Positions 9,506 to 19,892 of a DNA stretch of 64,000 nucleotides are shown here, piece by piece. This stretch comes from JAWLHK01 sp041690355 [NCBI: bacterium] (GTDB lineage Bacteria; J088; JAWLBW01). Every line of letters starts with the position of its first letter. Positions within the stretch are counted from its first letter, which is position 1. The notes under the pieces are model-generated. The model saw only the letters and a program-made list of their open reading frames with translations. It did no database searches and was not told the origin of the DNA. Position numbers and translations under genes: made by a program. Where the stretch lies: NCBI GenBank assembly GCA_041690355.1, contig JAWLHK010000018.1:6720-70719 (forward strand), given 5' to 3'.

Positions 9506-10603
9506 ATGGCTCTCAACATCGGTATCGTCGGCCTGCCCAACGTCGGCAAATCGACCATCTTCAACGCCCTGACGTCGGCCGGCGCCCTCGCGGCCAACTA
9601 CCCGTTTGCCACGGTGGAGCCGAATGTCGGCATCGTGAACGTTCCCGACCCGCGCCTCGGCAAGCTGGCCGAAATCGTGAAGCCGCAGCGCATTCTGCCG
9701 GCCGCGATGGAGTTCGTCGACATCGCGGGACTCGTGAAGGGCGCGTCGAAGGGGGAGGGGCTCGGCAACCAGTTCCTGGGCAACATCCGCTCGGTGGAGG
9801 CGATCCTGCACGTCGTGCGCGCCTTTGAAGATCCCAACGTCGTGCACGTCGAAGGGGGCGTCAGCCCGAGCCGCGACATCGAGATCATCAACATCGAGCT
9901 CAACCTGGCCGACCTCGACACCGTCGAGAAGCGGATTCAGCGCACGGAGAAGCTCGCGCGATCGGGGAACAAGGAGGCGGTGGCCGAGATGGAGCTGTAC
10001 AAGCGGCTCAAGGAGGCCTTGGACGCCGGTCTGCCCGCGCGCACGGTCGAAGCGCCCGAGGGGATGGAATCGGTTTTCCGCCAGCTGGGCTTGCTGACGG
10101 CGAAGCCGGTGCTCTACGTCGCCAACGTGAACGAAGACGATCTTTCGAATCCCGACGCCCCGTTGCGCAAGGAAGTCGCCGCCATCGCCGAACGCGACGG
10201 TGCGCAGGTGGTGGCCATCTGCGGCAAGATCGAAGCCGAAATTTCCGAGCTTCCCCCCGAAGAGCAGACTGACTTTCTCGCCACCCTCGGCATGGAGGAG
10301 AGCGGCCTGGACCGCGTCATCCGCGCATCCTATTCGCTGCTCGGGCTCATCTCGTACTTCACGGCCGGCGTGCAGGAAGTGCGCGCGTGGACGATTACGC
10401 GCGGCACGAAGGCCCCCGGGGCGGCCGGTGTCATCCACACCGATTTCGAGAAGGGCTTCATCCGCGCCGAGGTCATCGCCTATGAGGATTTCGTGGCCGA
10501 CGGCGGCGAAGCGGGCGCGAAGACCAAGGGGCACCTGCGCCTCGAAGGCAAGGAGTATGTCGTGCAGGACGGCGACGTCATGCACTTCCGCTTCAATGTG
10601 TGA
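9506..10603 (+). CDS. ychF: YchF/OLA1-family ATPase
   Basis: A 365-residue Obg-like P-loop NTPase that binds ATP rather than GTP and associates with ribosomes. The Walker A loop GLPNVGKSTIFNAL lies at residues 8-21; the Walker B/G3 segment is EFVDIAGLVKGASKGEGLGNQFLGNIR. The G4-equivalent is the ATP-specific form VANVNEDD instead of NKxD. A C-terminal TGS-like domain (TFFTAG-type segment YFTAGVQEVRAWTI, IHTDFEKGFIRAEV) completes it. ATG 9506 has CAGGAG upstream; the frame is open further upstream, but that part overlaps pth. Confidence 0.97.
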   Translation: MALNIGIVGLPNVGKSTIFNALTSAGALAANYPFATVEPNVGIVNVPDPRLGKLAEIVKPQRILPAAMEFVDIAGLVKGASKGEGLGNQFLGNIRSVEAILHVVRAFEDPNVVHVEGGVSPSRDIEIINIELNLADLDTVEKRIQRTEKLARSGNKEAVAEMELYKRLKEALDAGLPARTVEAPEGMESVFRQLGLLTAKPVLYVANVNEDDLSNPDAPLRKEVAAIAERDGAQVVAICGKIEAEISELPPEEQTDFLATLGMEESGLDRVIRASYSLLGLISYFTAGVQEVRAWTITRGTKAPGAAGVIHTDFEKGFIRAEVIAYEDFVADGGEAGAKTKGHLRLEGKEYVVQDGDVMHFRFNV

Positions 10604-10617
10604 ACCTGGTCTTGGGT

Positions 10618-10715
10618 CTTCGAACGTCAGGGGGTGCGACTGCCCGACTCGGCACTTGGCCCCTCGACTCTCGAGTCCCGACTCCTGACTCCTGACCCTC
10701 GACTCCCGACTCCCT
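10618..10715. repeat. Degenerate GACTCCTGACTCC repeats
   Basis: Short runs of GACTC, CGACT and CTGACTCC occupy the gap between ychF and the metallo-hydrolase gene. A related run lies near 13275-13292. No coding content is seen. Confidence 0.5.
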
Positions 10716-10719
10716 CCCT

Positions 10720-10728
10720 TGCTACACT
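10720..10728 (+). promoter_or_regulatory. Extended -10 upstream of the WalJ-type gene
   Basis: TGCTACACT (TGn plus TACACT at 10723-10728). The predicted start near 10735 gives a ~60-base leader. The same TGCTACANT element recurs before several other genes in the window. Confidence 0.45.
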
Positions 10729-10795
10729 GACGGTTTTCTGCCGAGCTCCGGCCGGCGCCCATCGCCGGCCCTCAGTGATTACCGGATAGACAACC

Positions 10796-11590
10796 GTGTT
10801 CCGCTTCAGCATCCTGGGCAGCGGCAGCAAGGGAAACTCCCTGCTCGTCGAGTCGGCCCGTACGCGCATCCTGGTCGATTGCGGCTTCAGCCTCGTCGAG
10901 CTCGGACGCCGCCTCGCGGCCGTCGGCGCCGCGGGCCCCGAGACGCTTGACGCCGTCGTCGTCACGCACAGCCATGGCGACCACGTGGGCGGCCTGGGGG
11001 TACTGACCCGCCGGCACGGTACGCCCATCTACGTCACGCCGGGGAGCCGCAAGTGGATTGAGAAACGCCTGCACGGACCCGTCGAGAGCTTTCTGCCGGG
11101 TTCCTCCTTCCGCGTCGGCGATCTGGATTTTCGCTCCTTCGCCCTCACGCACGACGCCCCCGACACGGTCGCCCTGCGCATCGAAAACGCCGGGGTCGCC
11201 ATGGCCATCTGCACGGATCTGGGGGAAGTGCGCGCCGACCTCGCCGGGGGGCTCGCGGGCTGCCACACGCTGCTCATGGAGAGCAACCACGACGAGGCCA
11301 TGCTCTGGGACGGCCCCTATCCCATGCGGCTCAAGAAGCGCGTGGCCAGCCGCTATGGCCACTTGTCGAACGCGCAGAGCCACGACCTGCTGCGCAGCGT
11401 GCTCCCTTCGGGGGTGAAGCGCGTGTTTCTCAGCCACCTCAGCGAAACCAACAATTCCCCGGAGAAGGCGATGGCGGCGATGGAGCCGCTGCGCCGCGCG
11501 CATCCGCAGACCGAGTGGCGCATCTCGCCGCAGCGGGTGCCGACTCCGTTCATACCCCTGGCCGGCGCCGGCCAGCTGACCCTGTTCTAA
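10796..11590 (+). CDS. MBL-fold metallo-hydrolase, WalJ/YycJ type
   Basis: A 264-residue metallo-beta-lactamase-fold hydrolase. The N-terminal SILGSGSKGNSLLVES and the metal-binding HSHGDHVGG (HxHxDH) identify the YycJ/WalJ branch; later ligands are in TDLGEV, MESNHDEAML and FLSHLSETNN. The family includes double-strand DNA exonuclease-like proteins. The start is GTG 10796. It lies upstream of purB with a 55-base gap. The substrate is not predictable from sequence. Confidence 0.9.
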   Translation: MFRFSILGSGSKGNSLLVESARTRILVDCGFSLVELGRRLAAVGAAGPETLDAVVVTHSHGDHVGGLGVLTRRHGTPIYVTPGSRKWIEKRLHGPVESFLPGSSFRVGDLDFRSFALTHDAPDTVALRIENAGVAMAICTDLGEVRADLAGGLAGCHTLLMESNHDEAMLWDGPYPMRLKKRVASRYGHLSNAQSHDLLRSVLPSGVKRVFLSHLSETNNSPEKAMAAMEPLRRAHPQTEWRISPQRVPTPFIPLAGAGQLTLF

Positions 11591-11645
11591 ACTTCCAGCG
11601 ACGGCGCCCGGCCGCCGCACGCCCGATTCGTGAAGGAGATTCACC

Positions 11646-12962
11646 GTGATTGCCCGCTACAGCCGCCCCGAAATGACCCGCATCTGGACCGAACACAACA
11701 AATTCGCCATCTGGCTGCAGATCGAAGTGGCGGCGGCCGAGGCGATGGCCGAGCGGGGCCTCGTGCCCGCAGATGCCATCCGCGAGATCAAGGAGAAGAC
11801 CGCGGCCCTGGTCATCGATGACGCCTTCGTCGCCCGCGCCCTCGAAATCGAAGCCACGGTCAAGCACGACGTGATCGCCTTTCTCACGACCGTGAACGAA
11901 CACATCGGCCCGGTCGGTCGCTTCCTGCATCTCGGGCTCACCTCGTCGGACGTGCTCGATACCTGCCTCGCCGTGCAGCTGACGCAGGCCTCCGATATCC
12001 TCCTCGCCGACCTGCAGGCCGTGCTGGATGCGATTCGCAAGCGCGCCGAAGAGCACAAGTTCACGCCCATGATGGGCCGTTCGCACGGGATTCACGCCGA
12101 GCCGATCACGTTCGGCCTCAAGCTGGCGAGCTGGTATGCAGAGATGGACCGCAGCCTGGCCCGCATGCGCGCCGCGCGTGAGGAAATCGCCACGGGCGCG
12201 ATCTCGGGCGCCGTCGGCACCTTCGCGAACGTCGATCCGGCCGTTGAGGAGTTCGTCTGCCAGCGGCTCGGCCTGCGTCCCGAGCCGGTGAGCACGCAGG
12301 TGATTCCCCGCGACCGCCATGCCGCCTACTTCGCGGCTCTCGGCGTCATCGGGAGTTCCATGGAGCGCATCGCGGTCGAAATCCGCCACCTGCAGCGCAC
12401 CGAGGTGCTCGAAGCCGAAGAATACTTCTCGCCCGGCCAGAAAGGCTCGTCGGCCATGCCGCACAAGCGCAATCCCGTGCTGACCGAGAACATCACGGGG
12501 CTCGCCCGCCTGCTGCGCGGTTATGCCGTGCCCGCCATGGAAAACGTGGCTCTCTGGCATGAGCGCGACATCAGCCATTCGTCGGTGGAACGCATGATCG
12601 GCCCCGACGCCACCGTGACGCTGAACTTCGCCCTGCGCCGCCTCGAAGGCGTGATTGCGAAGCTGGTCGTCTATCCGAAGAACATGGACACCAACCTGAA
12701 CAAGCTGCGCGGCCTGATTCACTCGCAGCGGGTGCTGCTCGCGCTGGTCGAAAAGGGGATGACGCGCGAAGAGGCCTACGCGGCCGTACAGCGCAATGCC
12801 ATGAAGGTCTGGGAGCACGGCGCCGATTTCCGCGCCGAGCTCGGCGGCGACGCCGAGGTCACCGCGAAACTCACGGCGACCGACCTCGACGGCCTGTTCG
12901 ACATGGGCTATCACACGAAACACGTGGATACGATCTTCCGGCGGGTCTTCGGGGGCGCCTGA
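11646..12962 (+). CDS. purB: Adenylosuccinate lyase
   Basis: Catalyses two steps of purine synthesis: SAICAR to AICAR and adenylosuccinate to AMP. The 438 residues start at GTG 11646, with GAAGGAG upstream, giving IARYSRPEMTRIWTEHNKF, the usual N-terminus. It has the fumarase/aspartase superfamily signature SSAMPHKRNP near residue 275, the LGLTSSDVLDT motif near 98, and GRSHGIHAEPITFG with the catalytic His. It is separated from purC by about 490 bases holding tandem repeats, so the two are probably separately transcribed. Confidence 0.98.
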   Translation: MIARYSRPEMTRIWTEHNKFAIWLQIEVAAAEAMAERGLVPADAIREIKEKTAALVIDDAFVARALEIEATVKHDVIAFLTTVNEHIGPVGRFLHLGLTSSDVLDTCLAVQLTQASDILLADLQAVLDAIRKRAEEHKFTPMMGRSHGIHAEPITFGLKLASWYAEMDRSLARMRAAREEIATGAISGAVGTFANVDPAVEEFVCQRLGLRPEPVSTQVIPRDRHAAYFAALGVIGSSMERIAVEIRHLQRTEVLEAEEYFSPGQKGSSAMPHKRNPVLTENITGLARLLRGYAVPAMENVALWHERDISHSSVERMIGPDATVTLNFALRRLEGVIAKLVVYPKNMDTNLNKLRGLIHSQRVLLALVEKGMTREEAYAAVQRNAMKVWEHGADFRAELGGDAEVTAKLTATDLDGLFDMGYHTKHVDTIFRRVFGGA

Positions 12963-12980
12963 CCGCCTCCGCGCCGCGTC

Positions 12981-13177
12981 GCGGGAATTCCATTCCCCCA
13001 CGTTTCACCCCTGGGGCCGTGATGGAAACGTGCATGCGTATCCACGTTTTCCCGGGGCCGTGATGGGAACACGCATGGTGCCCACGTTCCCCGGGGCCCG
13101 ATGGGAATTCGTATGGTGCCCACGTTTCCCCGGGGCCCGATGGGAATTCGCATGGTGCCCACGTTTCCCCGGGGCCC
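12981..13177. repeat. Five tandem imperfect 38-41-bp repeats between purB and purC
   Basis: Units begin near 12981, 13021, 13062, 13100 and 13139. The last two are nearly identical (GATGGGAATTCG, then ATGGTGCCCACG, then TTTCCCCGGGGCCC); the first two have diverged most. Each unit contains a CCCCGGGG core. No spacers of unique sequence separate the units, so this is a tandem array, not CRISPR. Confidence 0.9.
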
Positions 13178-13183
13178 TGCCCC

Positions 13184-13212
13184 GGGCTGAAGGCCTGGCG
13201 GACCTTCAGCCC
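13184..13212. repeat. Perfect 10-bp hairpin after the tandem array
   Basis: GGGCTGAAGG (13184-13193), 9-base loop, CCTTCAGCCC (13203-13212). No T-run follows, so it is not a typical intrinsic terminator. Confidence 0.7.
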
Positions 13213-13362
13213 GCCACATGGGGCACGGCCCGATCCACGTGGAATCCTAACGGTTCAATCTTTCCGGGCATCCTGACTCCCGACTCATGACTGATGATTG
13301 GTGGCCCTCGACGCTCCACCCCCCGGGCGGCTTCGGGCGACATGACGCCACGGGTGGCGGGG

Positions 13363-13371
13363 TGCTACAAT
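13363..13371 (+). promoter_or_regulatory. Extended -10 of the purC operon
   Basis: TGCTACAAT (-10 hexamer 13366-13371). A leader of about 80 bases would follow, containing a short self-complementary stretch CCTGAAGC...TTCAGGAG, before purC at 13457. Confidence 0.5.
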
Positions 13372-13456
13372 GTTCGTTTCACACGACGCATGCCTGAAGC
13401 CGGTTCAGGAGCGTTTCTGAACCTCGAACGACAGCCAGCGTTGGCCGGAGTTTCCC

Positions 13457-14191
13457 ATGGCCTCACCCCGGCGGAAGGCGGCGACGCCCGTCCGCAAGAA
13501 GAAGATTTATGAAGGCAAGGCGAAGATCGTCTATACGACGAACGATCCGAACCTCGTCATCCAGCATTTCAAAGACGACGCCACCGCCTTCAACGCCCAG
13601 AAACGGGGTACGATCGGCGGCAAGGGTATCGTCAACAATCGAATGAGCACGACCTTGTTCGGCATGCTCGAGAAAAAGGGCGTGCCGACCCACCTGGTCG
13701 GCCTGCTCAGCGAGCGCGACATGCTCGTGAAGAAGCTCGACATCGTGAAGGTCGAAGTCGTCGTGCGCAACATTGCCGCCGGCAGCCTGGCGAAACGTCT
13801 CGGCGTCGCCGAGGGCACGCCGATGCCCAAGACGATTCTCGAGTTCTACTACAAGGACGACGCGCTCGGCGATCCGATGATCAACGAGTATCATATCGCC
13901 GCACTCAAGCTGGCCACGCCCAAGGAAGTCGCGCGCATCAGCGAACTCGCGCTCAAGACGAACGCGGTACTGCGCCCCTGGTTCCTCAAACGGGGCATCC
14001 AGCTGGTCGACTTCAAGCTCGAGTTCGGCCGCCACAAGGGAAAGATTCTGCTGGGCGACGAAATCTCGCCCGATACCTGCCGCTTCTGGGACAAGAAGAC
14101 CGGCGAGAAGCTCGACAAGGACCGCTTCCGCCGCGATCTGGGGAATGTTGAAGAGGCTTATCAGGAAATGCTCCGCCGGGTAGGTGCTTAA
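13457..14191 (+). CDS. purC: Phosphoribosylaminoimidazole-succinocarboxamide synthase
   Basis: Condenses CAIR with aspartate (ATP-dependent) to SAICAR. The 244-residue protein has a short basic N-terminal extension, then the canonical [15 protein letters not shown] and [13 protein letters not shown] segments. The SAICAR synthetase signatures [16 protein letters not shown] and [30 protein letters not shown] follow. It is the first gene of a tight operon with purS, purQ, purL, purF and pyrE; purS begins 3 bases after its stop. Confidence 0.98.
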   Translation: MASPRRKAATPVRKKKIYEGKAKIVYTTNDPNLVIQHFKDDATAFNAQKRGTIGGKGIVNNRMSTTLFGMLEKKGVPTHLVGLLSERDMLVKKLDIVKVEVVVRNIAAGSLAKRLGVAEGTPMPKTILEFYYKDDALGDPMINEYHIAALKLATPKEVARISELALKTNAVLRPWFLKRGIQLVDFKLEFGRHKGKILLGDEISPDTCRFWDKKTGEKLDKDRFRRDLGNVEEAYQEMLRRVGA

Positions 14192-14193
14192 CC

Positions 14194-14433
14194 ATGCGTG
14201 TACGTGTCTTCGTGTCCCTCAAGCCGGGGGTCCTCGATCCCCAGGGCAAAGCCATTCACCATTCGCTCGAGACCCTCGGATTCAACGAGGTGCGCGACGT
14301 GCGGGTCGGTCGTCTCATTACCCTCGACATGGCCGACGCCGACCGCGATCAGGCCGAGGCCCGCGTCAAGGACATGTGCGAGAAGCTGCTTGCCAACACG
14401 GTCATTGAATCCTATCGGTACGAATTCGAATGA
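14194..14433 (+). CDS. purS: FGAM synthase subunit PurS
   Basis: The 79-residue PurS subunit bridges PurL and PurQ in the three-part formylglycinamidine ribonucleotide synthase. The sequence [21 protein letters not shown]...[18 protein letters not shown] matches the family closely. It begins 3 bases after purC, and its stop overlaps the purQ ATG (ATGA), so translation is probably coupled. Separate PurS and a short PurL go together, as in Gram-positives, archaea and many deltaproteobacteria. Confidence 0.97.
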   Translation: MRVRVFVSLKPGVLDPQGKAIHHSLETLGFNEVRDVRVGRLITLDMADADRDQAEARVKDMCEKLLANTVIESYRYEFE

Positions 14434-15119
14434 GATTCGGCATCCTCGTTTTCCCCGGCTCCAACTGCGACGCAGACTGCTACCACGCGGTCACCAGCCT
14501 CGGGCAGCCGGCGCGTTACATCTGGCATAAGGAGACCTCGCTCAAGGGGATCGACGCCGTCATCGTTCCCGGCGGGTTCTCCTTCGGCGACTATCTGCGC
14601 TGCGGCGCCATCGCCAAGCAGTCGCCGATCATGCAGGAGCTGGTGCGCTTCGCCGATGCGGGGCGTCCGGTGATCGGCATCTGCAACGGCTTTCAGATTC
14701 TCACCGAGGCGGGTCTGCTGCCCGGCGCGCTGATGGCGAACCGCTCGCTTCAGTTCGTCTGCAAGGATGTCAATCTGCGTGTCGCGAACACGCGTTCGCC
14801 CTTCACACAGCTCTACCGCAACGGCGAAGTCGTGCGCATGCCTGTCGCCCATCATGACGGCAACTACTTCGCCGACGATGAGACGCTGCGCGAGCTTGAC
14901 GGCGAAGGGCAGATCGTCTTCCAGTACTGCGATACCGAAGGGCACGTCACCGAAGACGCCAACCCGAATGGTTCGGCGCGCAATATCGCAGGCGTCATCA
15001 ACCGCTCCCGCAACGTGCTGGGCATGATGCCGCACCCCGAACGCATGGCCGAGCCGCTGCTCGGCGGCGTCGACGGCCGGCGGGTTTTCGAAGGCATTCT
15101 CTCCCAGGTGCGCGTATGA
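14430..15119 (+). CDS. purQ: FGAM synthase glutaminase subunit PurQ
   Basis: A class I glutamine amidotransferase (229 residues) that supplies ammonia to Pur[18 protein letters not shown] opens the protein; the nucleophile cysteine is in [15 protein letters not shown], and the His/Glu of the triad are in [15 protein letters not shown]. It overlaps purS by 4 bases and purL by 4 bases (ATGA), which fits stoichiometric production of the complex. Confidence 0.98.
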   Translation: MRFGILVFPGSNCDADCYHAVTSLGQPARYIWHKETSLKGIDAVIVPGGFSFGDYLRCGAIAKQSPIMQELVRFADAGRPVIGICNGFQILTEAGLLPGALMANRSLQFVCKDVNLRVANTRSPFTQLYRNGEVVRMPVAHHDGNYFADDETLRELDGEGQIVFQYCDTEGHVTEDANPNGSARNIAGVINRSRNVLGMMPHPERMAEPLLGGVDGRRVFEGILSQVRV

Positions 15120-17321
15120 TCGACATGCGGCAGCAGGCCCTGCAGTTCGGCCTGAAGTCCGAAGAATATGATCGCGTCGTCGAGATCATGGGGCGCGAAC
15201 CGAACCTGACGGAACTCGGGATTTTCTCGGTCATGTGGAGCGAGCACTGCTCCTACAAGAGCTCGCGCATCCATCTGCGCAAGCTCCCCGTCACGGGACC
15301 CCGGGTCATCCAGGGGCCGGGTGAGAACGCTGGCGTCATCGACATCGGCGAGGGCCTGGCCATCGTCTTCAAGATGGAGAGCCACAACCATCCGTCGTTC
15401 ATCGAGCCCTACCAGGGCGCAGCCACCGGCGTGGGCGGCATTCTGCGCGACGTCTTCACGATGGGCGCGCGTCCGATCGCCAACCTGAACAACCTGCGCT
15501 TCGGCGAACCGGGTCACCCGCGCACGAAGTATCTCGTCTCGGGCGTCGTGCACGGTATCGGCGGCTACGGCAACTGCGTCGGCGTGCCCACGGTGGCCGG
15601 CGACGTCGTGTTCGATCAGTCCTACAACGGCAACATCCTCGTCAACGCGATGACGGTCGGGCTCGTGAAGGCCGACAAGATCTTCAAGGGGACGGCCGCC
15701 GGCGTGGGCAATCCGATTTTCTATGTCGGCTCCAAGACGGGCCGCGACGGCATCCACGGCGCCACGATGGCGAGCGCCGAGTTCGACGAGGAGAGCGAGA
15801 GCAAGCGCCCGACCGTGCAGGTGGGCGATCCGTTCACGGAGAAGCTGCTGCTCGAAGCCTGTCTCGAACTGTTTCAGACCGACTATGTCGTCGGCATCCA
15901 GGACATGGGGGCCGCGGGGCTCACCAGCTCGTCCATGGAGATGGCCGGCCGCGGCGGCACGGGCATCGACATGCACCTCGATCGCGTGCCCATGCGCGAA
16001 GAGGGAATGACGCCCTACGAGCTGATGCTGAGCGAAAGCCAGGAGCGCATGCTGCTCGTCGCCCGGCTGGGGTGCGAAGAGAAGGTCAAGGACATCTTCC
16101 GCAAGTGGGATCTCGACTGCGTCGCCATTGGCGAGGTCACGGATACCGGCCGCGCGCGCCTGTTCTGGCACGGCGAACAGGTCGCCGATCTCCCCGTTGC
16201 GCCGCTGGCCGACGATGCGCCCCGGTACGATCGGCCGGCCCAGCGTCCGGCCTACGTCGACGAGCTCCGGCGCCTCGACATCGCCGCGCTTCCGCTGCCT
16301 GATCTGAGCGACGCCTTCCGCAAGGTGCTCGGCTCGGTCAACGTCGCCAGCAAGGAGTGGATCTACCGGCAGTACGACTACCAGGTGCAGACCAACACCG
16401 TCGCGGGGCCGGGCGGCGACGCGGCGCTCGTGCGCATCAAGGGGACCACGAAGGCGGTCGCGCTGAGCAGCGGCTGCAACGGTCGCTACTGTTACCTGAA
16501 CCCCCGCCGCGGCGCGGCCATCGCGGTCGCCGAAACGGCCCGCAACGTGAGCGCCGTCGGGGCACTGCCGCTGGCCGTGACCGACTGTCTGAATTTCGGG
16601 AATCCGGAACGTCCCGAAGTCATGTGGCAGTTCGTCGAAGCCATCGAGGGGATGCGTGAGGCCTGCGAGACGCTCGAGACCCCGGTGACCGGCGGCAACG
16701 TGAGTCTCTACAACGAGACCAACGGCGTGGGCATCTATCCGACGCCGATGATCGGCATGGTGGGGCTGCTCGAAGACGTCGAAAAGCGTGTCGGCCAGGG
16801 ATTCGTCAACGACGGCGACGTCATTCTGCTCCTCGGCGAGACGCTCGACGAACTGGGCGGAACGGAATACCTCGCCACCGTGCACGGCAAGGTTGCCGGC
16901 GACGCGCCGCAGCTCAACCTCATCCGCGAAAAGGCGGTGCAGAAGTTCTGCCGCGAGGCCATCGAACTCGGCCTCGTCCGGTCGGCCCATGATGTCTCCG
17001 AAGGGGGGCTCGCGGTCGCGCTGGCCGAATGCTGCATCACGGGGGCGGCCCCGCAGGGCGCCACCGTGCGGCTGGAAGGGGGTCTGCGGGCAGACGTTCA
17101 TCTCTTTTCAGAATCGCAGTCACGCATTATCATGAGTGTCCCCGCTATTCACGCACGCCGCGTGCTCGAGCGGGCCGAATCGATCGGGCTCCCGGCCTCG
17201 CGCCTGGGCACCGTCGGCGGCAGCCGGCTCGTGATCGAAGGCATGATTGACGTACCGGTCGCGGAGATCCAACGGATCTGGCGCGGCGCCTTACCCGAAC
17301 TGATGGACGCGCAGGCAGCCC

Positions 17322-17329
<8 letters not shown>
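15116..17329 (+). CDS. purL: FGAM synthase large subunit PurL (small type)
   Basis: The 737-residue ATP-dependent synthetase converts FGAR to FGAM with ammonia from PurQ. The length is that of the small PurL, which needs PurS and PurQ, both encoded just upstream. Recognisable segments are [69 protein letters not shown] and the second-half [13 protein letters not shown]. It overlaps purQ by 4 bases and purF by 8 bases. Confidence 0.98.
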
Positions 17330-18734
<1,405 letters not shown>

Positions 18735-18744
18735 GGAAACGCCA

Positions 18745-19314
18745 ATGTCGACGATGACCGCCGAAAAACAGCGCCTCGCCGAACTGCTGAGAGAATTGAG
18801 CTACCAGCAGCGTGACGTCACGCTCGCCTCGGGCCGCAGGAGCAGCTTCTACTTCGACGGCAAGCAGACCGCGCTGCATCCCGAAGGGGCCGCCCTCATC
18901 GGCAAGCTGCTCTGGGATGCCATCGTCGCGCAGGGGGTCAAGGTCGAAGGCGTGGGGGGCCTCACGCTCGGCGCCGATCCGCTGGCGACGGCCGTGAGCC
19001 TCGCGTCGCTGCAGGCCTTGCGGCCGGTTCCCGCATTCATCGTGCGCAAGGAGCCCAAGGGGCACGGCACGGGACAGTGGATCGAGGGCCGCCGCAACCT
19101 GCCCGCCGGCTCGACCGTCGTCGTGCTCGAGGATGTCGTCACGACCGGGGGCAGCGCCCTCAAGGCCGCCCAGCGGATTGAGGAAGAAGGCCTGAAGGTT
19201 TCGCTCATCGCCGCGGTCATCGACCGGACCGAAGGGGGACGAGAAGCCGTCGAGGCGGCCGGCTACCCGCTGGTCTCGCTGTTCACGAAGGGCGATTTTC
19301 ACCAGGGGGACTGA
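18745..19314 (+). CDS. pyrE: Orotate phosphoribosyltransferase
   Basis: Adds PRPP to orotate to make OMP. The 189-residue protein starts at ATG 18745, 10 bases after purF, with AAGGAAA upstream; the frame is open further upstream, but that part overlaps purF. The PRPP-binding motif VVVLEDVVTTGGS and the catalytic-loop region FIVRKEPKGHGTG are present. Its placement at the end of the purine operon links purine and pyrimidine synthesis to the PRPP supply. The stop overlaps the next ATG. Confidence 0.97.
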   Translation: MSTMTAEKQRLAELLRELSYQQRDVTLASGRRSSFYFDGKQTALHPEGAALIGKLLWDAIVAQGVKVEGVGGLTLGADPLATAVSLASLQALRPVPAFIVRKEPKGHGTGQWIEGRRNLPAGSTVVVLEDVVTTGGSALKAAQRIEEEGLKVSLIAAVIDRTEGGREAVEAAGYPLVSLFTKGDFHQGD

Positions 19315-19892
19315 TGGCGCGTACGTGGACGGCGTGGCTGGGGGCGTCTGCCGTGGCCGTCGCTCTCGTGGCGGGTCCGGCCTGCTCTGCCTATCGGCCG
19401 CTTGCCTCGGAGCGGGCGCTGCCGGGGAGCGCGGGCTACCGGGCGGCGCTCGAGAACGCCTCGCGGCGCGGCAAGGCGGGGAGCGAGGTGAACGTACAGT
19501 CGCATCTCGACGCCACGCTGCTTACGCCGGCCTTTCGCGACGCGTTTCGCGCCGAGTGGCACGACGCCTACGGCCCGGGCGTCACGATTCCCGAGGAGAT
19601 GCGGCCCGGGCGCGCGACCTTCGTGATCGCGCTGACCTCCGACAGCCGCGACCTGCGTGCGCCCTCGGGCTACGGGGCCCTGTGGACGTTGACGGCGCAG
19701 GTTGACGGCCGCGTGTTCGAGCCGGATTCGGTTCTGCCGCTCACGCAGGAAGACGAATTCTACCGGCGCTTTTTTCCGTACTGGACACCGTGGCGGCGCA
19801 TGTACCGGGCAGAATTTCCGCTCCCGGCAAGCACGACGGCGGTGAGGCTCACCTTTCGCAGCGTGGCCGGCAGCGCGCAACTGGATTGGTGA
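19314..19892 (+). CDS. Putative exported or lipoprotein of unknown function (192 aa)
   Basis: Starts at ATG 19314 in the pyrE stop region and ends at the lnt start (GTGA overlap), so it is translated from the same operon. The N-terminus is a signal sequence (TWTAWLGASAVAVALVAGPACSAY); GPAC could be a lipobox, although the -3 residue is atypical. The rest has no recognised domain; it contains a Trp/Tyr/Phe-rich stretch YRRFFPYWTPWRRMYRAEF. Being wedged directly before lnt makes an envelope location plausible. Confidence 0.6.
   Translation: MARTWTAWLGASAVAVALVAGPACSAYRPLASERALPGSAGYRAALENASRRGKAGSEVNVQSHLDATLLTPAFRDAFRAEWHDAYGPGVTIPEEMRPGRATFVIALTSDSRDLRAPSGYGALWTLTAQVDGRVFEPDSVLPLTQEDEFYRRFFPYWTPWRRMYRAEFPLPASTTAVRLTFRSVAGSAQLDW

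Noticed and set aside
12981-13177. CRISPR array
   Set aside because: The units are contiguous tandem repeats without unique spacers, and no cas genes are near.
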